In this document: one piece after another, positions 1-8,324 of the stretch
Numbering within the stretch: the stretch's first letter is position 1
Layout: each line of letters starts with the position of its first letter
Source: Facilibium subflavum
Lineage (GTDB): Bacteria > Pseudomonadota > Gammaproteobacteria > Francisellales > Francisellaceae
Reading direction: 5' to 3'
Length of the DNA: 41,387 nucleotides
NCBI RefSeq assembly: GCF_003574485.1
Contig: NZ_QLIT01000049.1
Span: forward strand, 1 to 41,387
The notes under the pieces: generated by a model
The model's database searches: none
What the model saw: only the letters and a program-made list of their open reading frames with translations
What the model was told of the DNA's origin: nothing
Made by a program: the position numbers and the translations under genes

Positions 1-405
1 ACCCTATTTACACCTCTACTACGAGCTAGTCCGACTACCTTGCTAAACTTACCTCTAGCTTTTTAGGCTCCAAGATAAGCATTCAGAAATAGCAAGGTTC
101 TCCCAAGTTCCAAAGCAATCAGTTCATCTACCCGCTACGGACTCAGACCCCGGCACCTCCACGCATACTCGCCTTTACGTATTGCGTAGTGCTGATTTCA
201 GGCAAATGAAAACCTTGATCAGGTGCGACGATGATATATTACGGGGCTCAATACCTTCACTTGCGTTGTGGCTGATAGACCGCCCTTACTACAGCTTCAT
301 AATGTTCGTTACCTTGCATTATGTGTAGTTCGGTTCCAGACTGGTGGCTAGCCTTTTTCTGGGCTGGATTGTCCAGCTTGATTGCCTTAGCTTTGCTTGG
401 CGCAC
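1..405 (-). mobile_element. Possible 5' segment of a group II intron (runs off the window edge)
   Basis: No open reading frame of useful length is present on either strand, and the segment looks clearly richer in G+C than the neighbouring genes, which suits a structured RNA. Read on the minus strand it would begin at position 405 with GTGCGCC, matching the GTGYG 5' splice-site consensus of group II introns, five bases after the fic stop codon. The intron-encoded reverse transcriptase would lie beyond the left edge. I could not find a convincing EBS1/IBS1 pairing with the bases just upstream of the junction. It could instead be a fragment of another mobile element. Confidence 0.35.
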
Positions 406-410
406 TCATA

Positions 411-1574
411 TTATTCTTCCTCAACATCAGCATGAATTTTTGCTGGTTCTTCTAATATGGATAATATTTCTGTGGCGCAATAAACTTTATCACGCTTGCC
501 ATCATTGACTTGGCTGATAATATTCTCGCCTAACAGTTTGCGAACACCACGTTCAGCAGTGCTATAAGCAATCTCAAGCTCTTCAGCTATTTTTTTGATG
601 GTTAGGTATGGATTCACTGCAAAATGATCAACAATGTCTACAGGAACGCTAGATGAACCGCTTGCAACTTGCAGCTTCCATTTATTAAGTAGGTTATTAA
701 TCCTTTCAGCACGTGATAAAGCATCTTCTGATTGAACAGCGACACCATTTAAAAAATAAATTAACCAGTCCTGCCAAGTGTTGTTGCTGCTAACGTTAAA
801 TAATTGCCTATAATATTCATCTCGTGTTGCCTCAAAAAATGCACTTAAATAAAGCAGTGGCGATGGCAACATCTTTTGCTCAATTAATAACAATGTAATT
901 AGCAAACGCCCAACTCTACCATTGCCATCTAAAAATGGATGGATTGTTTCAAATTGATAATGGCACAGCGCTATATGAATTAGGGCTGGTAATTGACGAT
1001 CGTGTAAAAACTTTTCTAGATCACCTAAACAATCTGCTAAGTTATCTGTTGGTGGTGGCACAAACTTGGCTGTATTTAATGTGCAACCAGGAGGCCCAAT
1101 CCAATTTTGTGTTTTTCTAAATTCACCAGGCGTGGCATGTGAGCCTCTAACGCCTTGCATTAATTGCTCATGAATTTCTTTTATTAACCGTAAGGACAGA
1201 GGTAGATCATCAAGGCGCTTTAACCCAAAATCTAAAGCAGTAATGTAGTTCTGTACTTCCTGCAAATCATCTGGATTCTGATTAACGGATACACCTGCAT
1301 TATGAGCTAAAATTTCACCGATTGTAGCATGGGTACCTTCTATCTTACTGGACAATACGGCCTCACGGGTAATGAAGGGGCGCATTAGCAGATGAGGATT
1401 CGGTAATTTGCTACCTTCTCGAGCCAGTTTACCCAGCAAGTAATCAGCCCGCGATAGTGTGCTTACCAGTTGGTTGGTCCATTCTATTGCCGGAGGTAGT
1501 GGATTAGGCACATAGGCATTATAGCCCTTGGGTGATTTAATCACTTTGCCTGATAATGATTGTTGTATATCCAT
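411..1574 (-). CDS. Fic family protein adenylyltransferase with C-terminal winged helix (class II, self-inhibited)
   Basis: The 387-residue product should transfer AMP (or another nucleotide moiety) from a nucleoside triphosphate to hydroxyl side chains of target proteins in the cytoplasm. The active-site motif HPFLDGNGRVGR lies at residues 212-223, with the catalytic His at 212. An N-terminal inhibitory motif of the (S/T)xxxE(G/N) form, SSKIEG, is at 75-80, which makes it a class II enzyme whose Glu79 blocks ATP until relieved. The GEFR segment at 150-153 is also usual for the family. The last ~80 residues look like a winged helix-turn-helix (around LTIKKIAEELEIAYSTAERG), as in the Shewanella-type Fic proteins. 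The start at 1574 is preceded by AGAGG at good spacing. A promoter with repeated TTATCGA sites lies upstream, so autoregulation through the winged helix is plausible. The target is unknown. Confidence 0.9.
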   Translation of the reverse strand: MDIQQSLSGKVIKSPKGYNAYVPNPLPPAIEWTNQLVSTLSRADYLLGKLAREGSKLPNPHLLMRPFITREAVLSSKIEGTHATIGEILAHNAGVSVNQNPDDLQEVQNYITALDFGLKRLDDLPLSLRLIKEIHEQLMQGVRGSHATPGEFRKTQNWIGPPGCTLNTAKFVPPPTDNLADCLGDLEKFLHDRQLPALIHIALCHYQFETIHPFLDGNGRVGRLLITLLLIEQKMLPSPLLYLSAFFEATRDEYYRQLFNVSSNNTWQDWLIYFLNGVAVQSEDALSRAERINNLLNKWKLQVASGSSSVPVDIVDHFAVNPYLTIKKIAEELEIAYSTAERGVRKLLGENIISQVNDGKRDKVYCATEILSILEEPAKIHADVEEE

Positions 1575-1602
1575 GCTTTAAACCTCTTGATTTCTAGACT
1601 TA

Positions 1603-1631
1603 AGTATAGCCTTTATTCTCGATAATATCAA
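1603..1631 (-). promoter_or_regulatory. Candidate fic promoter
   Basis: On the minus strand there is a -35 box TTGATA (1626-1631), a 17-base spacer and a -10 box TATACT (1603-1608), about 30 bases upstream of the fic start codon. The spacer contains a TTATCGA motif, and a second copy lies just upstream of the -35 box. A repressor bound to these motifs would block RNA polymerase. Confidence 0.6.
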
Positions 1632-1635
1632 TATT

Positions 1636-1668
1636 CGATAATAAGTCAAGTTTTTAATTCCAAAGGTG
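1636..1668 (+). repeat. Left arm of a 33-bp inverted repeat (fic promoter side)
   Basis: These 33 bases recur in inverted orientation at 2412-2444 with a single mismatch, counted by eye. The similarity continues more weakly into the fic promoter. The two arms therefore look like inverted copies of one promoter/operator region, with the P-loop kinase gene between them. Confidence 0.85.
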
Positions 1669-1727
1669 AGAATAAGATTGAAGTATGTTATCATGTTTTA
1701 CGTAAATCGATAATAGTGCGTGTATAG

Positions 1728-1768
1728 CATGTCCTAAAAGTAGCAAAATATGACACTTAAAGGACATG
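1728..1768. promoter_or_regulatory. Inverted repeat CATGTCCT / AGGACATG upstream of the kinase gene
   Basis: Perfect 8-base arms lie at 1728-1735 and 1761-1768 with 25 bases between them, in the leader of the P-loop kinase gene. The motif TCGATAAT at 1707-1714, also found in the fic promoter, lies just upstream. Together they suggest operator sites or an mRNA leader hairpin; the sequence cannot distinguish these. Confidence 0.35.
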
Positions 1769-1846
1769 TTAGATCCAAAAGATATATTTCAGCCAAAAAC
1801 CAGTATAATTTTAACTGGGTTGATGACAAAACGTGTGGAGGCGTAT

Positions 1847-2356
1847 ATGAGCAAAGTGAAAAGAATATTTATTGTTGGCCAATCAGGTGCTGGCAAAGGC
1901 GTAGTGGCAGAAGAAGTGGCTAAGCAATTAGGTTGGAAGTTTATTAATGCAGACGTTTTAGCTAGCGTTGCATCTATTGGTCGCAGCGTTACCGATGTAT
2001 TTGGTGCTGGCAGTGAAGATAAATTCAATCAAACATTAACTGAAATCCTGCAACACCAGATTACTCAGGAAAACATCGTGGTTACCACAGATGAGAATGT
2101 TGCTTGTGATCCAAAAGCTCGTGAAATATTAAAGTCAGAATTTACCGTTTATATTGAGGTAAGCACCTCAGTTCAAGCTGAGAGAATGAGCAATTATAGG
2201 CCGCTACTGCCTGTTGCTGATTATTCAGCGCTATTGGATGGATTGCAAAAAGAACGTAATCCTTGGTTCGCTGAGGTGGCTAGTTTTACTATAAATTCCG
2301 ATAATGGTGACATTGAGCGTGATGCTAAAAGCGTTGTAGAGGCATACAACAAGTAA
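1847..2356 (+). CDS. Shikimate-kinase-like P-loop nucleotide kinase
   Basis: The 169-residue product has an N-terminal Walker A loop GQSGAGKG (about residues 11-18) followed by the helix and INAD segment typical of the shikimate kinase/gluconate kinase/AAA_33 group of small P-loop kinases. A cytoplasmic phosphotransferase is likely, but the substrate cannot be read from the sequence. The frame is open from 1766, but ATG 1847 is chosen because GGAG at 1837-1840 is well placed and Met-Ser-Lys starts just before the first beta strand. It is unlikely to be the housekeeping AroK: it is isolated next to fic, flanked by inverted promoter copies, and its C-terminal half lacks clear aroK features. It may be an accessory partner of the Fic enzyme. 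Confidence 0.7.
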   Translation: MSKVKRIFIVGQSGAGKGVVAEEVAKQLGWKFINADVLASVASIGRSVTDVFGAGSEDKFNQTLTEILQHQITQENIVVTTDENVACDPKAREILKSEFTVYIEVSTSVQAERMSNYRPLLPVADYSALLDGLQKERNPWFAEVASFTINSDNGDIERDAKSVVEAYNK

Positions 2357-2411
2357 ACTTACATTATTATCGAAAATGTGTAAAACAGATAATAGGGTTA
2401 AAGGTTATCAC

Positions 2412-2444
2412 CACCTTTAGAATTAAAAACTTGACTTATTATCG
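2412..2444 (-). repeat. Right arm of the 33-bp inverted repeat
   Basis: This is the inverted copy of 1636-1668 (32 of 33 bases identical). Similarity to the fic promoter extends on to about 2480, including a perfect 10-base inverted pair TTATTATCGA (2436-2445) / TCGATAATAA (2458-2467). A diverged promoter here would read rightward on the plus strand, but no plausible gene follows before 2660. Confidence 0.8.
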
Positions 2445-2658
2445 ATTATGATAGGTTTCGATAATAAGGCTAAATATGGAAATTATGTGCTTCAGGTGAT
2501 GCTAGAATGTTATTTTTCGCCTGTCAGCCCGAAGCCTTGGCGTAGGGTGATGATTTAAAGGTGTTGCTGGGCGCATTATGAATTGCATCTCCATGTCCCT
2601 AAAATTACAAATAGCGTAACCTACTGCAGTTAATGAAAAAATGTAACATCTGACACCA
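2445..2658. other. Intergenic remnant downstream of the P-loop kinase gene
   Basis: The gap between the kinase gene and the last opp gene (2357-2658) carries another TTATTATCGA site (2364-2373), the inverted promoter copy, and then about 180 bases with no convincing gene. A minus-strand frame at 2502-2723 overlaps the oppA-like gene and has no ribosome site or recognisable domain, so it is not called. The region is the boundary between accessory DNA and the opp operon. Confidence 0.4.
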
Positions 2659-4317
2659 TTATTTAAAATAAAACCACTTAGAGTAAACAGAATCCATATA
2701 GTTTTTTTGTGGATCATATCCACCTACTCTGTTACTGACAAATCGACTATAAGTGTAATCATATATGGGCAAGGTGACATAGGCTTTCATGGCGACAAGC
2801 AGTGCTTTTTCCATATTCTCATCATATGCTTTCTTTGTTAATGAGGCCATTCCCTGATAGTAAAACTTATCAAGTTTATCGTTACAAAACTGTCCATAAT
2901 TACTCACGTTGCCACACAAATAACTTTCTAAAAAGTTGCTTGCTTCATTAATAGTTGCAATACCACCCATTCGCCCAATATCATAATTGCCATTTTGCAA
3001 ATCCTGTAAATAGACTTTCCACTCTTGATTATTAAGCGTTACCTTCACCAGATCGCCAAAGGCACGAATCCACATCTGCGCAATAGCCTCTGCAACCATT
3101 TTATGTGATTCTTGAGTGTTAAAGCTAATTGTTAATATCAGCGGATGCTCTGCTGAAAACCCTGCTTTTGTTAAAAGCGATTTTGCATAATCAATCCGCC
3201 TATTCATTGGCCATTTTACCCATTGGTAACTAGGCAGCTTAAGATATAAACCTTTATAAATTCCACCTTGTAAATCATTCGGAACCTGTCCATATAGCGG
3301 TGTTTGCCCAAGTTTTAGAATGCTTTGTACGATAGCATTTCGGTCAACCACCATTGTCAGGGCTTGTCGTACTGCAACATTATTGACCCCCGGCTTTTTC
3401 ATATTAAACCAGTAAAAATAAGTACCAAGCATTGGAACATTAATAAATTCGCTACCAAAGCGCTTTTCAAATTGTACCTTTGAAAAACCTGATGGAACCG
3501 TATATGTCATATCCACCTGACCTGCGAGAAACTGACTGTATTCGGTCTGTGAGCTCATCGGTAAATATTTCACCTGTTTGATATGGATCGCTTTTTTATC
3601 CCAATAATATGGATTTTCTTTCACGAGGATATGGCCATTTGGCACCCACTCTTTAAGCATATAAGGGCCATTTGAGATCATTTTCCCAACCTGGGTCCAT
3701 GCATCACCATATTTTTCTATTGCAGGTTTATATAATGGGTAAGTCACTGGATTTAATAAAGATTCCAGGAAAAATGGGTAAGGGTAAGCAAGCTTTATCT
3801 CTAATGTATCTGCATTTAATGCCTTAACACCAAGTGCGCTTGATGGCAACTTTCCAGCAATAATTTCGTTTCCATTAACGATAGGGCGAAAAACATCGAC
3901 TTGTTGTCCGCCTGTCTTTGGATCTACATTGCGTTTAAACGCGTATTCAAAATCATAGGCTGTCACTGGCTTGCCATTGGACCATTTGGCATCTTTACGT
4001 AAATAAAAGACATAGGTCTTTTTATCCTCAGAAACCGCCCAGGTAACTGCTAACCCTGGAATAATCTTATTTTGTTGTGTTTCAAACACTAAGCCTTCAA
4101 ATAAGTCATGAATGACTCTTAGTGATGTGTTATCACTCCACTTACCTGGATCAAGCGTTGGAATTTGCCCGGCACCATTACCAATCACCAACGTTTTATT
4201 TGCATTATCCACAGGCTTATTTTGCGTATTATCACAACCAAACAACATCAAAGCTATAAGCCCTAATAAACCTGCGGCTAAATATCGATAAAACTTCCTG
4301 ATAACTCGTTTATCCAT
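2659..4317 (-). CDS. Second OppA-like peptide-binding lipoprotein at the end of the opp operon
   Basis: The 552-residue protein belongs to the SBP_bac_5 / OppA family of extracytoplasmic solute-binding proteins that deliver peptides to an ABC permease. The N-terminus has a basic region, a hydrophobic core and a lipobox LFGC with the acylated Cys at 28, so it should be anchored in the periplasm by lipid. Family landmarks include SKWSD-like and FYLRKDAKWSNGKPVTAYDF segments around residues 60-125 and PYYWDKKAIHIKQVKYLP near 235. It resembles the operon's first gene (8325-9995) throughout but is clearly diverged, so it is an old paralog. Its start is 25 bases after oppF. Two receptors for one permease would widen the range of peptides taken up. 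Confidence 0.9.
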   Translation of the reverse strand: MDKRVIRKFYRYLAAGLLGLIALMLFGCDNTQNKPVDNANKTLVIGNGAGQIPTLDPGKWSDNTSLRVIHDLFEGLVFETQQNKIIPGLAVTWAVSEDKKTYVFYLRKDAKWSNGKPVTAYDFEYAFKRNVDPKTGGQQVDVFRPIVNGNEIIAGKLPSSALGVKALNADTLEIKLAYPYPFFLESLLNPVTYPLYKPAIEKYGDAWTQVGKMISNGPYMLKEWVPNGHILVKENPYYWDKKAIHIKQVKYLPMSSQTEYSQFLAGQVDMTYTVPSGFSKVQFEKRFGSEFINVPMLGTYFYWFNMKKPGVNNVAVRQALTMVVDRNAIVQSILKLGQTPLYGQVPNDLQGGIYKGLYLKLPSYQWVKWPMNRRIDYAKSLLTKAGFSAEHPLILTISFNTQESHKMVAEAIAQMWIRAFGDLVKVTLNNQEWKVYLQDLQNGNYDIGRMGGIATINEASNFLESYLCGNVSNYGQFCNDKLDKFYYQGMASLTKKAYDENMEKALLVAMKAYVTLPIYDYTYSRFVSNRVGGYDPQKNYMDSVYSKWFYFK

Positions 4318-4342
4318 TGTTTTTTCCTTTTTACATTAATGC

Positions 4343-5323
4343 TTAGACTTTTAAGCAGGCAACTTTTCGCGTGTTCTCATCCGCTTTTAAAAGTGGCTTC
4401 TTTTGTGCACACTGCATATCAGCAATCGGGCAACGTGTACGAAAGACACAACCTGATGGCGGGTTAATTGGAGACGGTAAGTCTCCTTCTAATATTTGGA
4501 TTTTCTTATTGCGCTCAGCATCAGGATCCGGGAGGGGTACCGCAGATAACAATGCCTTAGTATAAGGATGCTTAGGCTCGTTACATAGTGACTTTGCCTC
4601 ACCTATTTCAACCGCATGACCTAAATACATCACCATAATTCGATCTGAAATGTGTTTGACCACACTTAGATTGTGTGCAATAAATAAAATTGTTAAGCCT
4701 AGTGTTTTTTGCAAATCTTTCAATAGGTTAATCACCTGTGCTTGAATAGAAACATCCAAAGCACTAACCGGCTCATCACAAACTAAGATGGAAGGCTTAA
4801 GTATAAGTGCTCTGGCAATACCCACTCGCTGACACTGCCCACCTGAAAACTGATGAGGATAACGATTAATATGCTTGGGTGACAAACCAACCATCCGCAT
4901 CATTTCTTCAACACGCTGACTTCTTTGCTTTTTAGATAAGTGAGGCTCATGCACCCTTAAAGGTTCAGCGATGATATTACCAATCGTAATCCTTGGATTT
5001 AGTGATGCCAATGGATCCTGAAAAATCATCTGAATCTCATTGCGTACAGGCTGCCACTGCTTTTTATGTTTTAATGCTGTTAAATCCTTACCAGACCAGA
5101 CAACTTTACCATTGGTTGCTTTTGCTAAGCCAACAATCGCACGGATCAAAGTTGATTTACCACAGCCTGATTCCCCGACAATGCCTAGCGTTTCACCTTT
5201 TTTTACTTCAAAGGATACGCCATCAACCGCTTTAACAAAGCGCGTTTTCTGCCATGGCCAGGATTTTTTCAGTGGGAAATGTACTTTTAAATCATCAATA
5301 TGTAAAACGGTTTCCATTAGCAT
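4343..5323 (-). CDS. oppF: Oligopeptide ABC transporter ATP-binding protein OppF
   Basis: This is one of the two cytoplasmic ATPases that power peptide import. Numbering from ATG 5323, it has Walker A GESGCGKST (50-58), the ABC signature SGGQC (160-164), Walker B ILVCDE (179-184), and the C-terminal oligopeptide/dipeptide extension with CVFRTRCP and further Cys residues typical of the OppD/OppF family. The start at 5323 overlaps the end of oppD by seven bases; an alternative Met at 5317 would form a TAATG stop-start overlap. Either arrangement implies translational coupling within the operon. Confidence 0.94.
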   Translation of the reverse strand: MLMETVLHIDDLKVHFPLKKSWPWQKTRFVKAVDGVSFEVKKGETLGIVGESGCGKSTLIRAIVGLAKATNGKVVWSGKDLTALKHKKQWQPVRNEIQMIFQDPLASLNPRITIGNIIAEPLRVHEPHLSKKQRSQRVEEMMRMVGLSPKHINRYPHQFSGGQCQRVGIARALILKPSILVCDEPVSALDVSIQAQVINLLKDLQKTLGLTILFIAHNLSVVKHISDRIMVMYLGHAVEIGEAKSLCNEPKHPYTKALLSAVPLPDPDAERNKKIQILEGDLPSPINPPSGCVFRTRCPIADMQCAQKKPLLKADENTRKVACLKV

Positions 5324-6300
5324 GCCTCCGATGTGGGTATTCTTGGATGATAACAGGCAGCAAGGTGTTCATTGCAATCAGCAATTGGCATCAACTTTGG
5401 CATGCTGTCCACACATACTTGCGTTGCACGCGGGCACCTTGGTGCAAAGGCACATCCTGGTGGCAAACTGGATAAATCCGGTGGCTCTCCTGGAATCGAC
5501 TGCAACATCGACTTTGGCAAGTCAACACGTGGTGTTGCCAGCATTAGCCCTTCTGTGTAGGGATGGGAGTGTGCACCAAACAAAGTATCCACTTTAGCGC
5601 TTTCAACAGGGCAGCCACCATACATCACCATCACACGATCACACGCGCCTGCGACAACACCAATATCATGTGTAATCAGGATCGTCGCCATCTTAAACTC
5701 ATGCTGAAGCTCTTTGAGTAATTTTAAAATTTGCGCTTGTACCGTTACATCCAAGGCAGTTGTTGGTTCATCTGCAATTAACAACTTTGGCTTGCACATT
5801 AAAGCCATTGCAATCATGACCCGTTGACGCATACCGCCTGAGAATTCATGTGGGTAGAGTTTAATTCGATTTTTTGCATCAGGAATATGCACGGCATCCA
5901 GCATCGCCAGTGCTTGCTTTTTTGCCTCTGCCTTACTGCAGTTTCGATGAATCATCATTGTTTCACACAATTGTGCTTGCACAGTAATATAAGGATTTAA
6001 AGACGTCATAGGGTCTTGAAAAATCATGGAAATTTTATTACCACGTATTGTATTTAATGCCTTAACGGGTAAACCAACTAATTCTTGACCATCAAATTTC
6101 ACAGAGCCTGAAACCACAGCATTAGAAGCTGATAACCCCATCAATGCTAAAACCGTCTGGCTTTTTCCTGAGCCTGACTCACCCACAATCCCTAGTGTTT
6201 CACTATGATCAAGGCTAAAATTAATTTTATTGACGGCACTGACTAAGCCATCATTTGTTTTAAACTTCACTTCCAAATCAGTTGCTTTTAATAATGTCAT
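5317..6300 (-). CDS. oppD: Oligopeptide ABC transporter ATP-binding protein OppD
   Basis: This is the partner ATPase of OppF in the peptide importer. Walker A GESGSGKS is at residues 40-47, the signature SGGMR at 154-158 and Walker B LLIADE at 173-178 followed by the D-loop. The C-terminal extension carries the GCAFAPRCP cysteine motif of the oligopeptide subfamily. Its length (327) is normal for OppD. It starts 20 bases after oppC and overlaps oppF at its 3' end, so it is part of one transcript. Confidence 0.95.
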   Translation of the reverse strand: MTLLKATDLEVKFKTNDGLVSAVNKINFSLDHSETLGIVGESGSGKSQTVLALMGLSASNAVVSGSVKFDGQELVGLPVKALNTIRGNKISMIFQDPMTSLNPYITVQAQLCETMMIHRNCSKAEAKKQALAMLDAVHIPDAKNRIKLYPHEFSGGMRQRVMIAMALMCKPKLLIADEPTTALDVTVQAQILKLLKELQHEFKMATILITHDIGVVAGACDRVMVMYGGCPVESAKVDTLFGAHSHPYTEGLMLATPRVDLPKSMLQSIPGEPPDLSSLPPGCAFAPRCPRATQVCVDSMPKLMPIADCNEHLAACYHPRIPTSEAC

Positions 6301-6320
6301 ATTTCTCTCCCATTAAATAC

Positions 6321-7256
6321 CTAGCGTTGCTCTCTTGGATCTAAGGCATCTCTTAAACCATTCCCAACAAAATTAAAGCATAGTAATGTTAATGTGAGAA
6401 AAATTGACGGAATGATCAACAACCACCAATAGTTAAAAGCAATCACCTGGACACCATCACTGATCAATCCACCCCAATCAGTCATTGGTGGCTGAATACC
6501 AAGGCCTAAAAAGCTTAAAAATGCGGCTGTCATAATCACAACAGGGACTGTTAATGTGATATAGACAGCAACAATACCAATAAGGTTACGAATAATATGG
6601 CGTGTTATAATCGTACGCTCTTTAACACCACAGACATACGCGGCTTCAATGAATTCTTTATTTTTTAACCCTAGCGTCTGCCCACGAACAACCCGTGCCA
6701 TATCAAGCCAACTGACTGCACCAATAGCCACGAATACTAAAATAAAATTCCGGCCAAAGAGCGTTACCAATAAAATCGCAAAAAACATAAAAGGCAGACC
6801 ATAAAGAATATCCACGATACGCATTAATATGCTATCGATCTTCCCGCCTAAAAAGCCTGCTGTCGCACCGACCAATGTGCCAATTACCACACTGACAAAG
6901 GTGGCAACAAAGCCAATCTCAAGGGTTACCCGTCCACCAACCATGACACGTGTAAATACATCCCTTCCCAGGCTGTCTGTTCCAAACCAGTGCTCAGCAC
7001 TTGGCCCCTGATAGACTTGTAATAGATCTTGATGCGCATAAGTGTAAGGAGAAAACCAGGGTAAAAGGATAACAGCCAAAACGATTAAAATAAGTAACCA
7101 TAAACTCATCAACGCGATTTTGTTTTTTTTGAATCGCTGCCATGCATCATAGTATAGACTTCTCCCCTTAAAGGCTTCTTGATGTGACTGGCTGGCCACA
7201 TCTTCCAAAAAATCTGCGTTTTTCTGTTTTTGCACAAGCGTATAGCTTTTTGTCAT
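6321..7256 (-). CDS. oppC: Oligopeptide ABC transporter permease OppC
   Basis: This inner-membrane permease subunit of 311 residues starts with an N-terminal cytoplasmic arm, then a first membrane segment around residues 48-70 and further segments in the binding-protein-dependent transport domain. The landmark WFGTDSLGRDVFTRVMVGGR (about 91-110) is characteristic of OppC/DppC, and the EAAYVCGVKERTII coupling loop near 205-218 contacts the ATPases. It pairs with OppB, which lies 13 bases upstream. Confidence 0.95.
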   Translation of the reverse strand: MTKSYTLVQKQKNADFLEDVASQSHQEAFKGRSLYYDAWQRFKKNKIALMSLWLLILIVLAVILLPWFSPYTYAHQDLLQVYQGPSAEHWFGTDSLGRDVFTRVMVGGRVTLEIGFVATFVSVVIGTLVGATAGFLGGKIDSILMRIVDILYGLPFMFFAILLVTLFGRNFILVFVAIGAVSWLDMARVVRGQTLGLKNKEFIEAAYVCGVKERTIITRHIIRNLIGIVAVYITLTVPVVIMTAAFLSFLGLGIQPPMTDWGGLISDGVQVIAFNYWWLLIIPSIFLTLTLLCFNFVGNGLRDALDPREQR

Positions 7257-7269
7257 TGTTCACCTCAAT

Positions 7270-8208
7270 TTAATAACGAATTTTTGGATCTAGAAAGGCA
7301 TAGACAATATCAACGATCAAATTAAACAAGATCACTAAAAGGCTATAGATAATTGTCAATGCAAGCACGAGGTTATAATCACGATTGGTTGCCCCTTGGA
7401 CAACCTGCACTCCGATACCAGGAATGGTGAAAACCGTTTCTACCACAACTGAACCGGTTAAAATCCCTGCAACAGCAGGACCTAAGAAAGATACCACCGG
7501 CATTAACGAAGGTTTCAGCGCATGTTTCCAAACAATTCTTGGCATTGATAAGCCTTTTGCTTTGGCTGTGCGAATAAATGGTGAGCTTAGAATCTCAATC
7601 AAACTGCTACGCGCAATTTGCGTGATAATAGCAATATAAGGGATGGCCAAAACAATCACTGGTAACACCATGTCTTCCCAGTCTCCCCAGCCACCGGCTG
7701 GAAACCAGCCAAGCATCACCGCAAAGACCAAAACAGCAATCGGTGCTGTGACTACGATAGGCGTTGAGATAAAAAGCATTGCAATAATGCTGATACCATG
7801 ATCAATAAAATCAAGTTTTGTATTTCGTGTTAGCGCTGAAAAAACACCAAAGATAATACCCAGAATACTTGCAATTAATACACTAAAAAAACCTAATTGC
7901 ACCGACACCCAAAAACCACCTTGGCCACCTTCTGGAAAAACAAGATGGTTTATTGATTGACCTTGGTATTTAAATGAATAACCTAAATTTCCATGAATCA
8001 AATCATTTAAATAATAAATAAACTGCTTCCAAAGCGGTAAATCCAAGTGGTATTGATGATGCAGCTGCTTTAAAACCTCAGGTGATAACGCACGCTCGGT
8101 GGCAAATGGGTCCCCAGGGGTTAAATGCACCATCAAAAAGCTGATTAAAACCACCGCAAAAACAGTTGGAATCGCCCCTAGAAGGCGCCTGATAATGTAA
8201 CTGAACAC
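7270..8208 (-). CDS. oppB: Oligopeptide ABC transporter permease OppB
   Basis: This inner-membrane permease subunit of 312 residues begins MFSYIIRRLLGAIPT, the classical OppB/DppB opening, with LTPGDPF around residues 29-36. Several hydrophobic segments follow, and the RTAKAKGLS coupling loop near 215-223 contacts OppD/OppF. It forms the translocation pore with OppC. A stem-loop in the 116-base gap upstream separates it from oppA. Confidence 0.95.
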   Translation of the reverse strand: MFSYIIRRLLGAIPTVFAVVLISFLMVHLTPGDPFATERALSPEVLKQLHHQYHLDLPLWKQFIYYLNDLIHGNLGYSFKYQGQSINHLVFPEGGQGGFWVSVQLGFFSVLIASILGIIFGVFSALTRNTKLDFIDHGISIIAMLFISTPIVVTAPIAVLVFAVMLGWFPAGGWGDWEDMVLPVIVLAIPYIAIITQIARSSLIEILSSPFIRTAKAKGLSMPRIVWKHALKPSLMPVVSFLGPAVAGILTGSVVVETVFTIPGIGVQVVQGATNRDYNLVLALTIIYSLLVILFNLIVDIVYAFLDPKIRY

Positions 8209-8257
8209 TTTGTTCTCCCGCTTTTATAATGCTTATCTTCACAAATCCATCTATGCA

Positions 8258-8277
8258 CTGTGCTATTTTCAGCACAG
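8258..8277. promoter_or_regulatory. Intercistronic stem-loop between oppA and oppB
   Basis: A perfect 7-base stem CTGTGCT / AGCACAG closes a 6-base loop. No run of T follows on the minus strand, so it is not a strong terminator. In binding-protein operons such hairpins often protect the upstream oppA message and lower expression of the membrane genes, which fits its place here. Confidence 0.5.
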
Positions 8278-8324
8278 CTATATTAAACCATCATTGGTAA
8301 ATGTAGATCATTACTTTTTAGTTA

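Noticed and set aside
1847-2356. Housekeeping shikimate kinase AroK
   Set aside because: The P-loop fits, but the later conserved segments and genomic context do not; it is left as a shikimate-kinase-like P-loop protein.
2502-2723. Minus-strand 73-residue frame overlapping the end of the second oppA-like gene
   Set aside because: It has no ribosome site, overlaps a well-supported gene and has a low-complexity C-terminus with no recognised domain.
5040-5597. Long plus-strand frames opposite oppD/oppF
   Set aside because: They are antisense shadows of the ABC ATPase genes, with no ribosome sites and no recognisable domains.
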